DNA of 7,267 nucleotides, taken from positions 1 to 7,267 of the forward strand of contig CAMLOZ010000170.1 in NCBI GenBank assembly GCA_946481625.1. Direction: 5' to 3'. This DNA is from an uncultured Haloferula sp. (lineage in GTDB: Bacteria > Verrucomicrobiota > Verrucomicrobiae > Verrucomicrobiales > Akkermansiaceae). Positions 1 through 6,353 of the stretch are shown piece after piece. A program made the position numbers and the translations under genes. The notes below the pieces were generated by a model, which saw only the letters and a program-made list of their open reading frames with translations, was not told where the DNA came from and ran no database searches. Each line of letters opens with the position of its first letter. Positions within the stretch are counted from its first letter, which is position 1.

Positions 1-3000
1 GCCAGCCCGTCGTCGTCATCATCGAGGTCGCTCGGGTTCTCCGCCACCCACTGCCGGTAGATCACCGTGGCATTGCGCCGGTCCGTGTTCACCCCGCCCG
101 GCGAGGTCGCCGTTGCCACCAACCGGAATTGCCCCGACGCATTGATCTCCCAGATAAAATCCCAGAACGCGCTCGATCCTTGGATCACCGGTTGGATCCC
201 GCCCGTGCCCGGATCCACATCTACGGGAGTAATCGTACCTCCGCCGATCGCGAATGCCAGCCCCACCGCCGTCGTCTGGACGTCCGTCTCCACCCGCACC
301 GTGAAGTCCAGTTCGTCCGCCCCCGGCCCGTCCGGCAGCACGATCTCCACCGGCTTGCCGTTGCTGTCGAATTCCTGCGGCTGCAGGATCGTCACCCGCG
401 GCTTCGTGCTCGGCAGCGCCGTCACCCGTCGCGTCGCCAGCAGGTCCGCCGCCGGATCGGGCCGGTCGTGCGTGACCTCCACCCGATACAGGAATTCGGG
501 CCGCCCGTCATACAAGTTCGGCAGCGCGAAGGCCAGCGCGTGATAGTCCGCCGTCTCGTTATAAACGATCGAGCTGGCCGCCGAATCCAGCACCTGCACT
601 CCGCTCGGCCAGACGTCGTCCGCTCCGTAGCGCACCAGGAAGCGCGCCTTCAACTGCGCCTCGCTCAAGCCGTCCGCCAGCGCCTTCGAGAAATACGCCT
701 TCAGCACATAGCTGTCGTCGATCCCCGCGCCGTCGTTCGGCGGGAACGCGATGAACATCCGCAGGTCCGGCCCCGCCGTCGTCACCGTTCGCGTCAGCGT
801 GGTGAAGTGTCCCGCCACATCGCTCAAGCCGTTGTCCGTGGAGGAACTCAGTTCTTTCAAGCGCACCGAGATCGTCGCGCTGCCCGTCGCGGGAATGTTC
901 ACGTAGTTGAAGCGGAACTCGCGCGTGTGCGCCGCATCGGCCGGCACCACCGCCGCATTCGGCGTCACCTCGCTCGCCCGCACCCAGGCACCGTTGCCGT
1001 TCCCCGCACCGGTCGTCGCGTCGTTGTTGCTGCCGTCCCCGTCGTCGATCTTGTACCACACCTCCGTCGTCGAGTTGTCCGCGCGCACCACCACGCCGTA
1101 TTCGCTCCCGCCGACCGTGCTGCCGTTCGATGCCGGGAAGACGATCTGTCCGTCCGGCTTCTCCGCGTCGAAATAGAAGGTCTGCGTGAAGGTGTTGTAG
1201 AGCGAAGCCTTGCCGTCGCGCTTCAGGAAGGGCCGCGCCCGTAATACGTGGAAGCCTTCCGTCAGCCCGGTTTCCGTCACGCCGTAGTCGTTGTGCGGCG
1301 CATGCACCACCGTGCCCGCGTTGAAGCCCGCGATCTCGAAGACCGACATCATCTTTTTCTTCTTCGCCACCGAGTCCGGACCGGAGGGATACACGCTCGC
1401 CGCCCCTTCCTTGAAGATGCCGATCTTGTAATTCAGCGTCGCGCCGCTTCCCGGCTTCGCGATCGTGGCGTTCATCCACCAGTCGTCGCCGCCCTGGTTG
1501 TGGGAAAAATTCATCTCCACCACCTTCGTCGTCCCCGCACCCGCGCCGCCCGCACCTTCCGGGTTCGTGCCGTCCGTCGTGTAGTAGAAGAACATCTTGA
1601 AGCCCGCGCCCACCCCGTTCGGCTTCGCCCACACCGCGATCGTCGAAGCCTCCTCGACATACTGCAACGGTGCCACCCCGCCCGGCCACCCGCCGCCGGG
1701 CGTGCCGCCCACGACCGCCTCGGGATCGTGATAGAGGAACGCCGCCAGCTCGCCGCCGTCCGTTCCGAAGTTGTTCGCCGCCGCCGGGCCGTTCGCGATC
1801 GTGAAGCCGCCCGTGCCGATCACCTTCGCATACGTCTCCGCCCCCGCCGATCCCGTCTGGTTGCGCGAGGTGTCCTTCGCCGCGAATTTCTCCGCGAACT
1901 GCCGCCGCACGAAGCCCGGCTGCTCGTAGCCCAGGAAAACATCCGTCGATACCGCCGGCGGCCGGTCGCGGTAGAGCGGGTCGGTATTCCCTCCCGGCCG
2001 CGTCCCGTTCAGGTCGATCCCCCCGTCCAGCCGCAGCAGGATGTTCTCCGCCGAGCCGTCCGCGCGCACGGTGAAGCGCAGGTCGCTCGCGCTCGTCACC
2101 CGCGGCACCGAAGTACGATACGCATAGTCGTTCGTCACCGCGTCCGGCACGCCGTTGGGATTGAATGCCGGATCGCCGTCCGGCCCGTCGCGCCGCTCGA
2201 CCTCGATGCTTCCCGCCTTCTCGGTCCCCTGGTAGATCGAGATCGGCGCACCGCCCGCGTTCTTCCACAGGTCGGACTCCTCCGGCGTGCGGGGCGCGAA
2301 AACGAAGTAGCTGCCCGGACCCACGATCACCGAGCCGAGCCCGGACGCATAGGTGTAGAAGCCCGTCTGGCTCCCGTAGCCCCGCGCATATTGGAAAAGG
2401 TACTCGTCGCCCGTGTCCGGATTGTTCTCCCCGCCCGCACCACCCTGCGAGGGAAACGAGGTCCCGCCCTGGATCGCCACGCCCGAAGCATAGTTGTCGT
2501 TCACCGCGATCAGCATGGTCGCACCCTTCCGCTCCTTCAGCGTCTGGTTGCCCTCGCTGAATTCCCGGTCGTCGATCCGCTCGTAGCTCACCAGATCCGC
2601 CCCGCTCCAGCGCCCGCGCTGCCAGCCGCGCGCGAAGTCGTTGTGGATCTTCAGCAGGTTCGGAATCCGCGCATCGCCCCACTGCCCGAGGAAGGCCGTG
2701 TTCGCATGCCGCGGGAAGGCCCCGCCGCTCTCGCCCAAAATCCCCGCATGATAATTGCCATCGGTATACACCAGGCCCAGCCCCGCCCGCGTGAAATAGA
2801 AGGCATGCTGCAACTCCCGCCGCGCGGCATAGTCATTGTCGTGGCTCTGCGCATGCATCACCGCGACCGAGGGCGAGAATCCACCCTGCCCCGCCTGGTC
2901 GTAGCCGTTGAGTCCGGCGGAGGGATTGCCTAACAGGTTATTGAAATTCGACCTCAGGTCGTTGTCCACCAGCCGCATCCCCGCATCGATGTAGGACCCG

Positions 3001-4052
3001 TACGCCGGCGGTTGCCCCAGGTGCTCGCCGAAGAGCATCGCGTCGTCGCGTCCCTGCTCCGTGTTGAAGACGCTGTCCCGGTGGTTGCTCCAGTCGCTGA
3101 AGCCGCGGCTCAGGTTGAACTGCTGCTGGATCTGCCCCGAGTACCCGTAGTTCGAGGAATCCTTGTCGTTCCCGTACGTCGCCCCGAAGAAGTCCGCCGG
3201 CGTGTGCTTCACCGCATCCAGCCGGTAGCCGTCGGCCTTCGTCCGGTCGAGCTGCCAGCGAGCCGCCCGATGCAGGAAATCCTCCACCCGCTCCGAGTAG
3301 AAAGATGCGTTCGCCGCGATCGTCCCCGCCGTGATCCCGTTTCCGCTGCCGAAGCCCACGTAGGTGCCCTGTCCCGCCGAGTGCTTCTGCCCGCTCCCCG
3401 TCGGCAGGTAGCAATAGAACTCCGGGTTGTTCGGATGCCGCACGAAATCGATCTTCGGGATCGTGTCGCCCTCGTACGAACCGTGGTTGTGATTGGTCGA
3501 TCCCGGCTCCGTGGCGATGTCGATCAGGTCGGATAGCCCCAGGTTCTGCACCTGCCACGCGTCGTTCCAGTCCCGCGTGTTGTCCCACTTCCGGTAAAAG
3601 CCGTCCTCGGTCCGCCGCAGGTGGAAGTCCTCCGGCACGAACCCCGGATACACGTCGATCGGCGTGAAGGCATTGTAGCCCGGCACGTCGAAGGCGTTGT
3701 GGTTCATGATATTGTCGAAGTAGATCCGGATCCCGAAGCGGTGCGCCACCCGCACCATCTCCAGCAGCTCCGCCTCCGTCCCGTAGCGCGTCCGCACCGT
3801 GCCCCGCTGGTCCTTCGACCCCAGGTCGAAGCGGTCCCAGCAATCGTACCCCACCGACAATCCGCCCGATCCCTTGGTCGGCGGCGGCAGCCACAACGAA
3901 TCGTACCCGGCCTCCGCCAGTTCCGGCATTTTGCGGGTCAGTTCGGCCCAGCTCGTGTTGAAATACTGCAGCATCGCCTCGCCGTCGGCGGCAGGCGTCA
4001 CAAGCATCAGGAGCGCTCCGGCCAGGCCGGCGACTCGAGCGGGAATCTTCAT
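1..4052 (-). CDS. Secreted multidomain GH13 alpha-amylase-family glycoside hydrolase (3' end outside window)
   Basis: The frame is open for 1350 codons from the ATG at 4052 to the window edge with no stop, so the protein is longer than 1350 residues. Residues 1-26 look like a signal peptide (MKIPAR, a hydrophobic stretch, then small residues), implying export. The GH13 barrel follows: GYDCWDRFDLG near 68, region I DNIMNH at 113-118, a region V-like IPKIDF at 198-203, region II GYRLDAVKH at 275-283 (nucleophile D279), region III FGEHLG at 341-346 (acid/base E343), and region IV SHDND at 403-407 (D405). All catalytic residues are intact, so hydrolysis of alpha-1,4-glucans such as starch or glycogen is the natural family inference; exact specificity is unknown. 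Residues about 485-590 resemble the beta-sandwich C-domain. The rest is beta-rich: a possible carbohydrate-binding module at about 765-910 and Ig-like stretches at about 968-1090 and 1218-1335. The visible end is DLDDDDDGL (1342-1350), like a calcium-binding thrombospondin type 3 repeat. No Shine-Dalgarno precedes the ATG; a TGA 30 bp upstream in frame, with no standard start codon between, and the signal peptide support this start. Confidence 0.93.
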   Translation of the reverse strand, partial: MKIPARVAGLAGALLMLVTPAADGEAMLQYFNTSWAELTRKMPELAEAGYDSLWLPPPTKGSGGLSVGYDCWDRFDLGSKDQRGTVRTRYGTEAELLEMVRVAHRFGIRIYFDNIMNHNAFDVPGYNAFTPIDVYPGFVPEDFHLRRTEDGFYRKWDNTRDWNDAWQVQNLGLSDLIDIATEPGSTNHNHGSYEGDTIPKIDFVRHPNNPEFYCYLPTGSGQKHSAGQGTYVGFGSGNGITAGTIAANASFYSERVEDFLHRAARWQLDRTKADGYRLDAVKHTPADFFGATYGNDKDSSNYGYSGQIQQQFNLSRGFSDWSNHRDSVFNTEQGRDDAMLFGEHLGQPPAYGSYIDAGMRLVDNDLRSNFNNLLGNPSAGLNGYDQAGQGGFSPSVAVMHAQSHDNDYAARRELQHAFYFTRAGLGLVYTDGNYHAGILGESGGAFPRHANTAFLGQWGDARIPNLLKIHNDFARGWQRGRWSGADLVSYERIDDREFSEGNQTLKERKGATMLIAVNDNYASGVAIQGGTSFPSQGGAGGENNPDTGDEYLFQYARGYGSQTGFYTYASGLGSVIVGPGSYFVFAPRTPEESDLWKNAGGAPISIYQGTEKAGSIEVERRDGPDGDPAFNPNGVPDAVTNDYAYRTSVPRVTSASDLRFTVRADGSAENILLRLDGGIDLNGTRPGGNTDPLYRDRPPAVSTDVFLGYEQPGFVRRQFAEKFAAKDTSRNQTGSAGAETYAKVIGTGGFTIANGPAAANNFGTDGGELAAFLYHDPEAVVGGTPGGGWPGGVAPLQYVEEASTIAVWAKPNGVGAGFKMFFYYTTDGTNPEGAGGAGAGTTKVVEMNFSHNQGGDDWWMNATIAKPGSGATLNYKIGIFKEGAASVYPSGPDSVAKKKKMMSVFEIAGFNAGTVVHAPHNDYGVTETGLTEGFHVLRARPFLKRDGKASLYNTFTQTFYFDAEKPDGQIVFPASNGSTVGGSEYGVVVRADNSTTEVWYKIDDGDGSNNDATTGAGNGNGAWVRASEVTPNAAVVPADAAHTREFRFNYVNIPATGSATISVRLKELSSSTDNGLSDVAGHFTTLTRTVTTAGPDLRMFIAFPPNDGAGIDDSYVLKAYFSKALADGLSEAQLKARFLVRYGADDVWPSGVQVLDSAASSIVYNETADYHALAFALPNLYDGRPEFLYRVEVTHDRPDPAADLLATRRVTALPSTKPRVTILQPQEFDSNGKPVEIVLPDGPGADELDFTVRVETDVQTTAVGLAFAIGGGTITPVDVDPGTGGIQPVIQGSSAFWDFIWEINASGQFRLVATATSPGGVNTDRRNATVIYRQWVAENPSDLDDDDDGL

Positions 4053-4106
4053 CAGGGTTTGGGACAGGATACCGCAAGTCGCGGCCGTTCAAAGGGATTC
4101 GCAGGA

Positions 4107-4123
4107 TTCCGTCGGGCACGGAA
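4107..4123 (-). promoter_or_regulatory. Short inverted repeat upstream of the GH13 start (candidate operator or mRNA hairpin)
   Basis: TTCCGT and ACGGAA form a perfect 6-bp inverted repeat around a 5-base loop, 55 bp upstream of the GH13 ATG. Its left arm overlaps a direct repeat of GGATTC at 4095-4100 and 4104-4109 (9-bp period). The position would suit an operator or a 5'-leader hairpin controlling amylase expression. That role is inference; repeats this short arise by chance. Confidence 0.25.
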
Positions 4124-4244
4124 CGCCACACGAAACAGGTTCACCCTCTATATGTCATTTCCCGCCCCGCCGTTTACCTCCTCCCGCTCAATTCAGCCTC
4201 CTCTCCCCAGGTCCACCCCCATGAAAGCCGCAGGCCCTTGGACT

Positions 4245-4262
4245 GCTGCGATCCTTCGCAGC
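4245..4262 (-). terminator. Hairpin 68 bp downstream of the repeat-protein gene (candidate terminator)
   Basis: GCTGCGA and TCGCAGC pair perfectly (7 bp, 4-base loop). In the minus direction the hairpin lies after the stop of the 398-residue protein and before the GH13 gene. It is not followed by a T-run on the minus strand; on the plus strand it is followed only by TTTCG. It could end transcription of the repeat-protein gene inefficiently, protect an mRNA 3' end, or be a leader structure. Confidence 0.3.
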
Positions 4263-4329
4263 TTTCGAACTCACCCTTCAGTCCCCTTACCCTCCTAACG
4301 AAATCACCACCAAGCATCCCATCCCTCCC

Positions 4330-5526
4330 TCACTGCCCCAACTGCCTCCGCCACTCCTCCACCTGATCCGGAGCCGTCTTCTCCAAGGTCCTCAACATCG
4401 CTTCCACCCCCGCAGCCCGGATCTCGGACGCCGGCAACCTTGCCAGGATCGACCCCACCGAGCTCGGATCCTCTTCCGTCCACCGCGCGAATTGGCTCCC
4501 GGCCTCCGCCGCCGGCCACTTTGTCGAAAGCTGCTCCGCGAAAGCCTCCAGGCTTCCGCCGTTCCCGTTCGCTACCGAATTGCAGAACGTCTGGAAATCG
4601 CCCGCGCTCATCCACGGCTTGCTCCCCACCTTGCTCCATGCCCCCGCCGCGAGCCCGGGATCGAGATTCTGCAAACGACCGATGTTCATCATCCACCCGA
4701 TTTTCGCCGCGGCCTCCGCGTGATGGTCGTCCTGCGGAAGGGAAGCCAGCCACTCGCTCGCCCCTTCCACGCCGTCCGAATACACCTTGTCCAGGGTCGC
4801 CCCGTTCACACAGTCCACATACTGCTGGGTCGTGAGCTTCGCATTGCTCAACCAAGCCGCGGCCGCCACCGGATCTTTCGCCATCCATCCCACCACCAGC
4901 GGCCGGTAGGGATTCATCTTCCCGAGCAAATCCTGATGGCCGTCAAGCCACGCCAAGGCTTTCTCGGGATCTGAGTTCGCCCATCCCGTCACGAGGTTCA
5001 CCATGTCGTGAGGCTTCAAGTCGAAAGGATCCCGCGCCGCCCAGAACTCCATCGCGCCTTCTCCATCCACCTGACCCCAGCGCATGGCAAATGCCTCGTA
5101 CTCCGGTCCGAAATAACGACCCTTCCGCTCCAGCGCCAGGAAGTGCTCGTGGATCGCCCGCGCGTCCTCGGGCCGCATCTTCTCCATCAGCAGGCGGAAG
5201 TCACGCTGGCGGCGGTGAAAAAGCGAGTCTTCCAAGGTCAATATCGCCGCCTTCACGAAGGCACGGTTCGGCTCGCCCGGCTCCGCCTCGCCGTCGAGCG
5301 TTCCCATGAGTTCGATCAAACGGATGCTCCGCGGATCGCTCGCGAGCTTCGGCTCCGTGGATTTCTGCCTCGCCGCTCTTCCGGTCGAAGTACCCTTCCC
5401 GCCCGCCGCTTCTGACTCCGCCCTCGCCGATCCCCCGTTCGTCAGCGCCAGGTACCACCCCGCCCCCGCCAAGCCGAAACCCGCAACACATAGGATCCGA
5501 AGCGTCCGCTTGGAGAGGTCTAACAT
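4330..5526 (-). CDS. Exported or membrane-anchored helical-repeat protein of unknown function
   Basis: This 398-residue protein starts with MLDLSKRTLR, a hydrophobic segment at about 11-29, then an Ala/Gly/Ser/Lys-rich stretch. An Ala-Arg-Ala at 34-36 could be a signal peptidase I site, so it is either cleaved and exported or held by an N-terminal anchor. Cys13 does not sit in a lipobox. Residues about 65-145 are helical and charged. From about 149 to 365 there are degenerate repeats of about 32 residues of the form W..xDP..A..WL. The architecture suggests an alpha-solenoid scaffold rather than an enzyme, and I see no catalytic motif. Similar W/DP/WL repeat proteins are, to my knowledge, common in Verrucomicrobia. 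The start is well fixed: an in-frame TGA lies 12 bases upstream. It is divergent from the small membrane-protein gene and 277 bp upstream of the GH13 gene on the same strand; no functional link is shown. The family was not recognised by name. Confidence 0.88.
   Translation of the reverse strand: MLDLSKRTLRILCVAGFGLAGAGWYLALTNGGSARAESEAAGGKGTSTGRAARQKSTEPKLASDPRSIRLIELMGTLDGEAEPGEPNRAFVKAAILTLEDSLFHRRQRDFRLLMEKMRPEDARAIHEHFLALERKGRYFGPEYEAFAMRWGQVDGEGAMEFWAARDPFDLKPHDMVNLVTGWANSDPEKALAWLDGHQDLLGKMNPYRPLVVGWMAKDPVAAAAWLSNAKLTTQQYVDCVNGATLDKVYSDGVEGASEWLASLPQDDHHAEAAAKIGWMMNIGRLQNLDPGLAAGAWSKVGSKPWMSAGDFQTFCNSVANGNGGSLEAFAEQLSTKWPAAEAGSQFARWTEEDPSSVGSILARLPASEIRAAGVEAMLRTLEKTAPDQVEEWRRQLGQ
4432..5082 (-). 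repeat. Protein-level tandem repeat region, about 32 residues per unit
   Basis: Key positions in the 398-residue protein recur at near-constant spacing. Trp150, Trp182 and Trp214 are exactly 32 apart, as are Asp154, Asp186 and Asp218. The second aromatic falls at Phe161, Trp193, Trp225 and Trp259. Later units are more diverged: Asp289-Pro with Trp297, an Asn322-Phe329 unit without Trp, and Asp353-Pro after Trp349. I count about seven units. The repeats are visible only in the protein; the DNA is not obviously repetitive, so they are old. Confidence 0.6.
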
Positions 5527-5533
5527 GCCTGAA

Positions 5534-5537
5534 CCTC
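5534..5537 (-). promoter_or_regulatory. Weak Shine-Dalgarno of the helical-repeat protein gene
   Basis: GAGG lies 7 bases upstream of the ATG at 5526, a workable spacing. It is only a 4-base match and overlaps a possible -10 hexamer (TATGAG, 5540-5535), so both cannot be functional in the same transcript. Confidence 0.4.
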
Positions 5538-5563
5538 ATAGGCATTGCCCTCCATCCCGTCAA
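5535..5563 (-). promoter_or_regulatory. Candidate sigma70-type promoter of the helical-repeat protein gene
   Basis: On the minus strand TTGACG (5563-5558, 5 of 6 to consensus) is followed after exactly 17 bp by TATGAG (5540-5535, 4 of 6). Initiation six or seven bases downstream would start the mRNA almost at the ATG, giving a leaderless message. Good -35 and ideal spacing, but a mediocre -10. Confidence 0.3.
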
Positions 5564-5646
5564 CGAGCTCCCCCCGCGAGTCCTGTCATGTCCCCGGAAC
5601 ACCCACGCCGTTTTCCAAGGTGGGGGTGCGCCCCGCGCCCCTGCCT

Positions 5647-5671
5647 TTCAACGCTTCCACAATCCGTTGAA
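5647..5671. promoter_or_regulatory. Perfect 7-bp inverted repeat TTCAACG-N11-CGTTGAA (candidate operator)
   Basis: The two arms are exact reverse complements with 18 bp between arm centres, close to two DNA turns, which is a typical geometry for a dimeric regulator. Two copies of ACAATC (5659-5664 and 5675-5680) flank and overlap the right arm. The site lies 121 bp upstream of the minus-strand gene and 173 bp upstream of the plus-strand gene, so one protein could act on both. The binding protein cannot be named from sequence. Confidence 0.35.
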
Positions 5672-5827
5672 TCTACAATCTGTCGTCACTGTTCCGATCC
5701 TTCCCGCGCATCTCCGGATCAGGTACGAACCGCCCGCGCTCCGGAAAACCGCTCCCGCCAAAGCCTTCAGGGGAGGGCATTTGACGCGCGCCAAAGACTG
5801 AATCCTTTCACTTCCGCCGGGTTGCGC

Positions 5828-5833
5828 TATACT
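5828..5833 (+). promoter_or_regulatory. -10-like hexamer TATACT just before the small membrane-protein start
   Basis: TATACT matches 5 of 6 consensus bases and ends 10 bases before the ATG at 5844. The best -35 at 17-bp spacing is only CTTTCA (5805-5810, 3 of 6). If used, transcription would begin around 5840 and leave a leader of only a few bases, fitting the absence of any Shine-Dalgarno. Confidence 0.3.
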
Positions 5834-5843
5834 TGCGCGATTC

Positions 5844-6335
5844 ATGGAACTGCCCATCGCATTTTCCGGTTTGGTCCTCCTGATCGCGCTCGTGGTCTGG
5901 GGTCTGACCATGCTCTTGGGCTGGCTCATCCGCCGGCGCTGGGTCCGGGAATTCGAGCGCCTCGGCGAGGCCACCTCGGAGGAGATGCTGGACGAACTCG
6001 AAACCGCCTACTCCCCGCGCCAGACCGTCCGCATCCACACCCAGGTTGAGTATTTGCCCTTCGTGTTCGAGAGCATCCGCGAGATTGCGGAGAACGGCTT
6101 CGACGACAAGCAGATGCTCTCCCTCCTCGAGCGCATCGAGATCCACCGCCCGCACGAAGTCCGGCAAGCCGTCTTCCCCATCGAAGTCTCCGGCAAGCGC
6201 AGCGACCTCCATTTCCAGTGGTCCCGCGACCCCAGCGACCGGATCAACCTCCGCGTTACCGCCGCCCCGAAAATCGCCCGCGCCCTCCGCGAACAGAAAA
6301 AGAAAATCCCCAAGGCGGTCCTTGCGAAGAAGTGA
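5844..6335 (+). CDS. Small single-pass membrane protein of unknown function
   Basis: This 163-residue protein has one strongly hydrophobic segment at about 7-29, followed at once by Arg30-Arg31-Arg32. By the positive-inside rule the N-terminus is outside and residues 30-163 are cytoplasmic. The soluble part is charged: a helical stretch at 33-56, a mixed middle (VEYLPFVFESIREIAENGF, about 68-86), and an apparent beta-rich section (FPIEVSGKRSDLHFQW, about 111-126). It ends in a Lys-rich tail. I do not recognise a family or any catalytic motif. The ATG is the only good start: an in-frame TGA lies at 5799-5801 with no ATG, GTG or TTG between. No Shine-Dalgarno is visible. It is divergent from the helical-repeat gene and convergent with pabB, so it is probably a single-gene unit. 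That the reading frame is real is likely from the clean membrane segment and topology signal. Confidence 0.8.
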   Translation: MELPIAFSGLVLLIALVVWGLTMLLGWLIRRRWVREFERLGEATSEEMLDELETAYSPRQTVRIHTQVEYLPFVFESIREIAENGFDDKQMLSLLERIEIHRPHEVRQAVFPIEVSGKRSDLHFQWSRDPSDRINLRVTAAPKIARALREQKKKIPKAVLAKK

Positions 6336-6338
6336 CCT

Positions 6339-6353
6339 GCTACTGCCGGTAGC
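6339..6353. terminator. Weak hairpin across the pabB stop codon, between two convergent genes
   Basis: GCTAC-TGCCG-GTAGC gives a 5-bp stem with a 5-base loop, lying just after the plus-strand gene's stop and over the pabB stop. No T-run follows on either strand. It is the only symmetric structure I see at this convergent junction. Chance occurrence is quite possible. Confidence 0.15.

Larger units (their letters stand above)
4053..4329 (-). other. Leader of the GH13 gene / downstream region of the repeat-protein gene
   Basis: This 277-bp gap separates two same-strand genes. It holds two hairpins (4107-4123 and 4245-4262), a perfect AGGAGGT Shine-Dalgarno-like string at 4176-4182 (minus) with no start codon at usable distance, and two small open frames. 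One runs from GTG at 4144 to a TGA at 4054-4052 that overlaps the GH13 ATG by one base (30 codons). The other runs from ATG at 4317 to TAA at 4174 (47 codons); it has a GGGAGG string six bases upstream, but its AGG-rich codons are unlike those of the neighbouring genes. I do not call either small frame a gene. A weak promoter-like pair on the minus strand is TTGAAC (4092-4087) and TATCCT (4071-4066), with a spacer of only 15 bp. Confidence 0.5.
5527..5843. other. Divergent intergenic region between the helical-repeat and small membrane-protein genes
   Basis: These 317 bp separate two divergently transcribed genes and should carry both promoters. I see a perfect 7-bp inverted repeat (5647-5671), a candidate minus-strand promoter at 5535-5563, a -10-like TATACT at 5828-5833, and a TACAAT (5674-5679, plus) without a partner -35. 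A GGGG-TGCG-CCCC mini-hairpin lies at 5623-5634. I found no convincing small gene or structured RNA; frames that stay open across it reflect the high GC content. Confidence 0.6.

Noticed and set aside
1346..1366. Possible slippery A-run (minus strand, the KKKKMM codons of the GH13 gene)
   Set aside because: Preceded by G rather than A in the heptamer, no downstream structure seen, and the normal frame continues with sensible sequence.
559..2682. A 707-codon open frame on the minus strand
   Set aside because: It lies within the GH13 gene in another frame; its product is Arg/Gly-rich low complexity with no family motifs, while the GH13 frame is open through the whole stretch with clear domains. 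High GC makes long spurious frames.
1248..2933. A 561-codon open frame on the plus strand
   Set aside because: Antisense shadow of the GH13 gene; product rich in Arg, Val and His with no recognisable domain.
2938..4131. A 397-codon minus-strand frame overlapping the GH13 start
   Set aside because: Different frame from the one carrying the signal peptide and the four GH13 regions; product is Arg/Gly/Ala-rich.
4221..4298. 25-codon plus-strand ORF
   Set aside because: No ribosome binding site and no promoter-like element; chance frame.
4304..4888. A 194-codon minus-strand frame inside the helical-repeat gene
   Set aside because: Gly/Arg/Glu-rich shadow; the 398-codon frame has the signal sequence and regular repeats.
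5306..6049. A 247-codon plus-strand frame across the intergenic region
   Set aside because: Overlaps the real genes antisense at one end and out of frame at the other; Pro/Arg-rich composition without motifs.
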